From Patiria miniata (taxonomy: Eukaryota; Echinodermata; Asteroidea; Valvatida; Asterinidae): a stretch of 64,000 bases of DNA. Every line of letters starts with the position of its first letter. Position 1 is the first letter of the stretch. Of this stretch, positions 59,271 to 64,000 are shown in pieces. The position numbers and the translations under genes are program-made. The stretch is from positions 1,360,811 to 1,424,810 of the forward strand of contig NW_024037062.1 of assembly GCF_015706575.1 (NCBI RefSeq). The letters run 5' to 3'. The notes below the pieces were generated by a model. The model saw only the letters and a list, made by a program, of their open reading frames with translations. It ran no database searches and was not told the DNA's origin.

Positions 59271-61225
59271 TACCTCCCTCTGATTTCCTCCAACTCTCTT
59301 TTGTAACCGTTGAGGGAGTACGGGTGCACCGAGTCTATAGACCAGAAATGATGTTGCTTGCTGTAAGTACTATGGGCTCCATGCGCCAACAAAAGAGGGC
59401 AGCATTTACCACATTTGAGAGCCCCTTGGACGGTTCACGTGCGAAGAACGCAGAATTTATTTATCAAGAATGTGCACAAAGCTAAGCCATAGTGTCTTCG
59501 CGCGTGAGCGTCACGTGTTGTCGGCGCGTGAATACGTTAGAATTTCATTTGTGATGGTCTCCTAGACTAAACTCCGACCCAATAACTTTGGATCATTGGA
59601 AATACGCTGCGGATGAACCGGGAACCAGTTTAGGTCTCCCCCAACTCTCCTTTTCTGGCCGTTGAAGGGGTACTTGTGCAGAGAGCCTATGGGCACTCCT
59701 CACTGAAAAACCGCAAGCAAAATCCCACAGGTGGAAATCTGTAACCTGGTTTCTTCCTGTAACTGACAACTGTGGATGACGCAAATGTGATCTGATCCGC
59801 AAACACGTACAAATATTCATTTCAATTGGTATAGGCCTACTACAAGATACAATTTCAGAGAAGCGTCGATCTTACAAACACACACAAAAACTCTACTCCA
59901 TGAGATGCTGTTGAGGTGTCACTGGCCGAAGTGAACAATGATCATGATTCTTGATACGAGATCAAACATCCAGGGTGAACGAAAATGGCAATGCAAGCTG
60001 GCAAACTGGCACTACCATGAGAAATGATGATGAAATTTCAACGTTGAGCAGCAAACACTTACACGCTAATCCACCTGATAATGTAGTGACGGAACAGTGG
60101 TTCTGGAAAATTGATACGAGATCGAACATCTAGAAATGAAGGAAAAAACACCAGCAACTTGCACATTGACACCATCAAGAGATATGATAGCGATGAAATT
60201 TTCACGCTGAGTAGCCAACACGTAGCCCACCTGATGATGTAGTGACGGCACAGTGTTCCCGCAAAACGCCAGCCTGATAGCTTGCACGTCCTATCTAATT
60301 AGGCGATGGGGAGTTAGACTGGGCGGTAACGCGTGAGCACCGGTCACCGTACGGAAAGATGGGCAAGAAATGAGCAAACAAGTTACCTCATCGCCGATCC
60401 GACGGATGTTGGCAATCCCTAGTCATACGGCATGTAACCATCCCCTTGAGATTGGAAAAGCAAACACAACGATCGGGGAACTGTGGTGGAAACGAGTAGG
60501 CATCTGTTTTGTCGGAGCGGAGACCAAGTATTTACTTTAGTTAGAATTACATTTTAATGCCTGCGTGTAATGGCATGCACGCATATCTTGACATAAACGC
60601 AATTTAAACATACTCTGCGCGAAAGTCTACACAAAGTCAAACTCACATAATATTCTGTTTTTGTTTTAACACCATTTGAAAGCAAGCACACACATAACAC
60701 TACTTCTGAAACGAATTTGACAATCTAACTGGCACATGTACATAATTCTCCCAAAACGGGATAATTTTTAAGATGTACATGTACACATTTATAGCTGAAA
60801 TTAAGAACTAATATTAAAATCAGCTAATACTTTATGTACCAGTAATATTGGGTGGCTTTGAGGGGGATACAAGAATATATGGCACGAGCTATAACAATTA
60901 CAGCGAGTGCAATATATTCTTGCATTCCCGAAAAAAAACCATCTAATATTATTAGTATTATTTATATTAGGCTGACTTGATCCGCAAGAAATACATTTCA
61001 GGATACTGTCTTTAGTTCTCAAATTTCGTTGAATTCTCTGCTTTACCGAAGCAAATTTTGTGCCGCTTAAAGCTGCCACTGTGGTGGATGACAACAGTGC
61101 GTGCTTACCCTGGTAGTGCTGTGCGCTGCGTCCGCGTGCAGGCCTGATGGTACCGCGCGTTACGCTCCGTTGATTGGTTGACAACTGTTTCTACGCTCTA
61201 GCTGGTGCGGGAACCATAAAAAAAT
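59271..61225. other. Interval with no recognised gene
   Basis: A diverged duplication is visible: GATACGAGATC(A/G)AACATC occurs at 59955 and 60115, each followed by AA(T/C)GA..GAAAA.., GCAA(A/C)(C/T)TGGCAC-like words and TGATG(T/A)AGTGACGG (60077-type and 60236), spacing about 160 bp. The 127-codon frame on the minus strand at 61184-60801 starts at a non-ATG codon and is not supported. Confidence 0.45.
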
Positions 61226-61226
61226 G

Positions 61227-61270
61227 CCTGGATGACTGCAATATCAAAAACGATATTGCAGTCATCTAGG
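61227..61270. repeat. Short perfect hairpin
   Basis: GATGACTGCAATATC (61231-61245) and GATATTGCAGTCATC (61252-61266) with a 6-nt loop, extendable to 19 pairs with one G-T wobble. A partial direct copy (TTGCAGCCATCCGGTACTTT) follows at about 61291. Confidence 0.8.
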
Positions 61271-62149
61271 TACTTTACTGACATAATCTTGCAGCCATCC
61301 GGTACTTTTTACAAAAACATTCAATACGCGAATTTATTTTTGACGCCGGAAGCCTGATATAAATAATAATTTGAAATATTTTGGCTAGAGACATTGCACA
61401 TTGTATGTACATATACATGTACAATCTGGTGTGTCTACTACATGTATGCATCACAGTGTTAACATTACCAGTCTAACGCAAGTAACATTCATATGAATTT
61501 GACATGCACATATGCAGAAAACTCAATTTACATTCACTGCCACTTGTACCAAATGTTGTAATATGGGCCTTATCACGAAATATAAACTCACGCTTTTCCA
61601 GGCAATTACAATAATCAAAGTTCAATTTACAACTGTGGCTTGTTGGCAGTTTCTCTCGTTTCCCTCCATTGAGCCGTGAAGAAGATGGGAACGGACCGTG
61701 AAAGCGTGTGCTTCCTTGCACGTAATTCCTGGCACGTGAAGTTTTACACACGCGGGCAGGCAACACAGAGAGATGCAAGCGCGTTGTTCACGCACCGTCT
61801 ATCCCTGATTCCCGAGGAACACATTCAAGGACTGCGAATGATAGAATGACGAACACGGCGCAGAGAGGCCGAAACCATGCTGAATAATTCCACTCCAGCA
61901 AACAGTACTTGGATCATTGTAAAACTCAGCAGTTGAATACAAATGTCCAATGCAGCAAGTACTTCTCCATGTACACGTACCAAGAATACACTGCCGTTTT
62001 TTAACAAAATGGACGAGCCTCTTTGAATTCATGTACGGTACATGTACACTTATCATACATGCACACTACTTTTTTACGCTCCAGGTTAGATCAAATTTCT
62101 AAAACACATTTCACAAGAGTGTACTCTTCGCTAGAAGGAAAAAAACAAG

Positions 62150-62470
62150 GCACGCGGACTCCACAAAAATCGATGTTGTATCTGTTCCCAGGAACGTGTG
62201 GTTTGCGACGATCAATCCGCGCCAGTTTATCACTCAATTTGGAGGGAATCCAAGAAGATCGGCTCTTAGTACATCCGGCGACGATCGAAAGAGGCTGCGC
62301 CGACGAAACCCAAATCGTCGGGCGATACGAGCCAGTCGGATTAAAAAACCTCGGCAGTGCCGCAGCCGCAACATGATTGGTTTTGGGTTTCGGGGCGGAG
62401 CGGAGAAAAAAAAAACCACAAGAGAAACTAGACTTTGATGATTGAAAGATCACTCTAGCCGCCACTGACA
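62150..62470. promoter_or_regulatory. CpG-rich promoter-like region
   Basis: The highest local CpG density in the right half of the window. Contains an inverted CCAAT box (GATTGG, near 62376), a GC box (GGGGCGGAG, about 62393-62401), and many CGA/TCG words. Open frames run through on both strands (minus 62465-62091 starts at GTG; plus 62196-62438), as expected of CpG-rich DNA, and neither has a recognised product. It could be an upstream start for DLG5 or for a divergent gene beyond the window. Confidence 0.35.
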
Positions 62471-63474
62471 GTCCAATTAGTCAGGGACAAGTGCAGTCTC
62501 CCTTTACAGAAAATAAGTCCAGAACTGCATTGGTTATAAAACACGGCACTGCGCACACTTTAAGCAACAGCTACAAAATTCAAGATTCGCAGCGCGTTTG
62601 CGAAATAAACCAGGGTGTTTTCATTAGCCATCTTATTAAATTCTGCAGGTTCACCAGGATGTCAACTCGAGTGAGCATTGGGTAATATGAGTGGACAAGG
62701 AATAAGGATGATGCGCTGTAGTCGTCAGAATATTTATATAGGTGCGTGCAGCACGTCTTTATGTGGCTGAAGAAAAGTTGTTACAATCCTTGGGGCAAGA
62801 TTTTCCGTGCATTTCCCCAGCTGCCCTTACTAGTCAACGAGCAAAGAAAAACCCAAGGCGAGGGGCATTTGTCAAAGTGGCATGCTTGTAAGGACTCAAA
62901 GATAATCTTACATGTATTGTACGTCTCAGGGTACATTTTTTTGGAGGTTTTTTTGCCTAGATATGTCTCGTCCTGAAGTTAATGCAGAGAGCTGCAAGAT
63001 TTTTTTTTAAATCTTCTGAAATTTCAACAGCAAATTGCAATTTTGAGACTCAGGGGAAATTTTCAGGAAATCAATGAATAAGATGAACTTTTTTTTTTTT
63101 TTTTTTTTGACAGGCGCAATTTTGTAGACGATTATGCCATGGCTTTTCTTACCGGTTATTATAATGTAGAATAGCAGATTTTCCCATGCGAAATTTGCAT
63201 GGGAAAAATAACCCAATGTGTTTACAAAATGTATAATTTGCTGTATTCATGTACATGTAATAACAGTATCTTGTACTTTGACTCTTGGTCAGTTCCATGC
63301 GTCACTGACATTACTGGGTTTTTTTTTTTTTAAAGATGTAATGTCCGTGACGGAGCCAACAGATCTTATGCATTTGATGTCATCAGTCCTATAGAGAGAT
63401 GCACAACGTGACCTCACTGAGGTCAAATCTTGCATATAAGTTTACTGTGGGAAAATGGCTGTGCATACCCTCTA
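62471..63474. other. Interval with no recognised gene
   Basis: T-runs at 63091-63108 and 63320-63331. A short inverted pair (TTTCCCATGCGAAATTTGCATGGGAAA) forms a hairpin at 63180-63207. No coding support. Confidence 0.45.
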
Positions 63475-63905
63475 TTAACCCTAACCCTCCTCAATCCTCC
63501 AAAATCATCCTTGTGGTTTTGGAGGATTTTGGAGGATTGAGGCTGAATGGTTTTTTTTTTTTAGATTTTGGAGGATTGAGGCTGAATGATATTTTTCAGA
63601 AAAGGATTTTGGAGGATTGAGGCTGAATGGTATTTTTTCAGAAAAGTATTTTGGAGGATTGAGGCTGAATGGTATTTTGAGGCAGGACTGTCTGACGATT
63701 TTGAAGGATTGAGGGGCTGGGTACCCTTCATTTGAACATTACGTTGTTGTAAGTGCAACATTTTTGGATGAGGAGGATTTTGGAGGATTGAGGATGAATG
63801 CATTTTGAGGCAGGACTTTGAATTTTGAAGAATTTAGGAGTTGTTGGAGGATTTTGGAGGATTGAGGATGGTTCCTGGCAAAAAGGCCTAGGGGGTTAGG
63901 GTTAA
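63475..63905. mobile_element. K-family element with perfect telomere-like inverted ends
   Basis: Perfect 12-bp ends TTAACCCTAACC (63475-63486) and GGTTAGGGTTAA (63894-63905). Interior is GGATTTTGGAGGATTGAGG followed by CTGAATGGTATTTT, repeated about every 45-55 bp, mostly on one strand, with the first unit inverted to form a hairpin at the left end. The ORFs on both strands here are repeat-encoded. Confidence 0.9.
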
Positions 63906-64000
63906 CCATGATATGTAATCAATGATTCAGATAAATGATCTGAAACTCCTAATGTTTAACTTCCTTGAACATTCAATGAATTACGATGGACGTACGTGTA

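Noticed and set aside
60801-61184. 127-codon minus-strand ORF with a few Cys pairs
   Set aside because: It starts at TTG, its Cys spacing matches no zinc-binding module I know, and the frame crosses AT-rich sequence.
61227-61270. microRNA precursor
   Set aside because: The stem is only 15-19 pairs with a 6-nt loop, too short for a typical animal pre-miRNA, and a partial direct copy next to it suggests repeat origin.
62091-62465. 124-codon minus-strand ORF at the CpG-rich region
   Set aside because: It starts at GTG, has no recognised family and no consensus splice donor at a useful phase; open frames are expected in CpG-rich DNA.

Overview
This is animal genomic DNA: AT-rich, intron-dominated, and crowded with short non-autonomous DNA transposons. 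The only gene I can establish is on the minus strand. It is the N-terminal and central part of an orthologue of DLG5, a MAGUK scaffold protein with an N-terminal coiled coil, PDZ repeats, SH3 and guanylate-kinase-like domains. The host is probably a marine invertebrate, most likely an echinoderm such as a sea star. That rests on an invertebrate-like DLG5, a very high density of the palindrome TACATGTA, and foldback elements of a style I associate with echinoderms. It is inference, not proof.

Gene layout, 5' to 3' on the minus strand: a candidate first exon at 53095-52921; a 60-nt serine-rich exon at 41591-41532; a second, internal first exon at 9396-9126; a 1639-nt coiled-coil exon at 8941-7303; then exons at 3922-3784 (DSAID motif), 3326-3199 and 2613-2511 (PDZ1), 1214-1044 (PDZ1 end and most of PDZ2) and 219-1 (end of PDZ2 and a serine-rich linker, running off the window). 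Every junction keeps frame and has GT..AG ends. The two alternative 5' routes both enter the coiled-coil exon in phase 1, giving 890 codons (start at 9396) or 878 codons (start at 53095) within the window. The rest of the protein lies beyond base 1.

The other roughly 50 kb is intron and 5' flank. I see no other convincing gene, no reverse transcriptase or transposase, and no intact autonomous element. Repeats fall into families that can be recognised by comparing copies within the window: TTAAAGG-ended elements (A, B and C families, about 11 copies); a hAT-like CAGTG-ended family, one copy of which has grown a 0.7-kb minisatellite beside a DLG5 splice donor; CAGGGTTCGA-ended elements; elements whose ends read TTAACCCTAACC and which carry internal CCTCAATCCTCCAAAATCC repeats; a 377-bp Harbinger-type element with TTA target duplication; long foldbacks at 11.3 and 50.2 kb; and a 3.35-kb mosaic element at 41.9-45.2 kb with 15 exact TGACGTCA (CRE) palindromes and a triplicated 427-bp unit. 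There are also a G-rich GGGTA satellite (19.6-20.2 kb), a degenerate C-rich tandem array (16.3-18.1 kb) and a short TTAGGG array sitting in the loop of an inverted repeat (35.5 kb).

A CpG-rich stretch with CCAAT and GC boxes at about 62.2-62.45 kb is promoter-like and may be a further upstream start of DLG5 or of a neighbouring gene.
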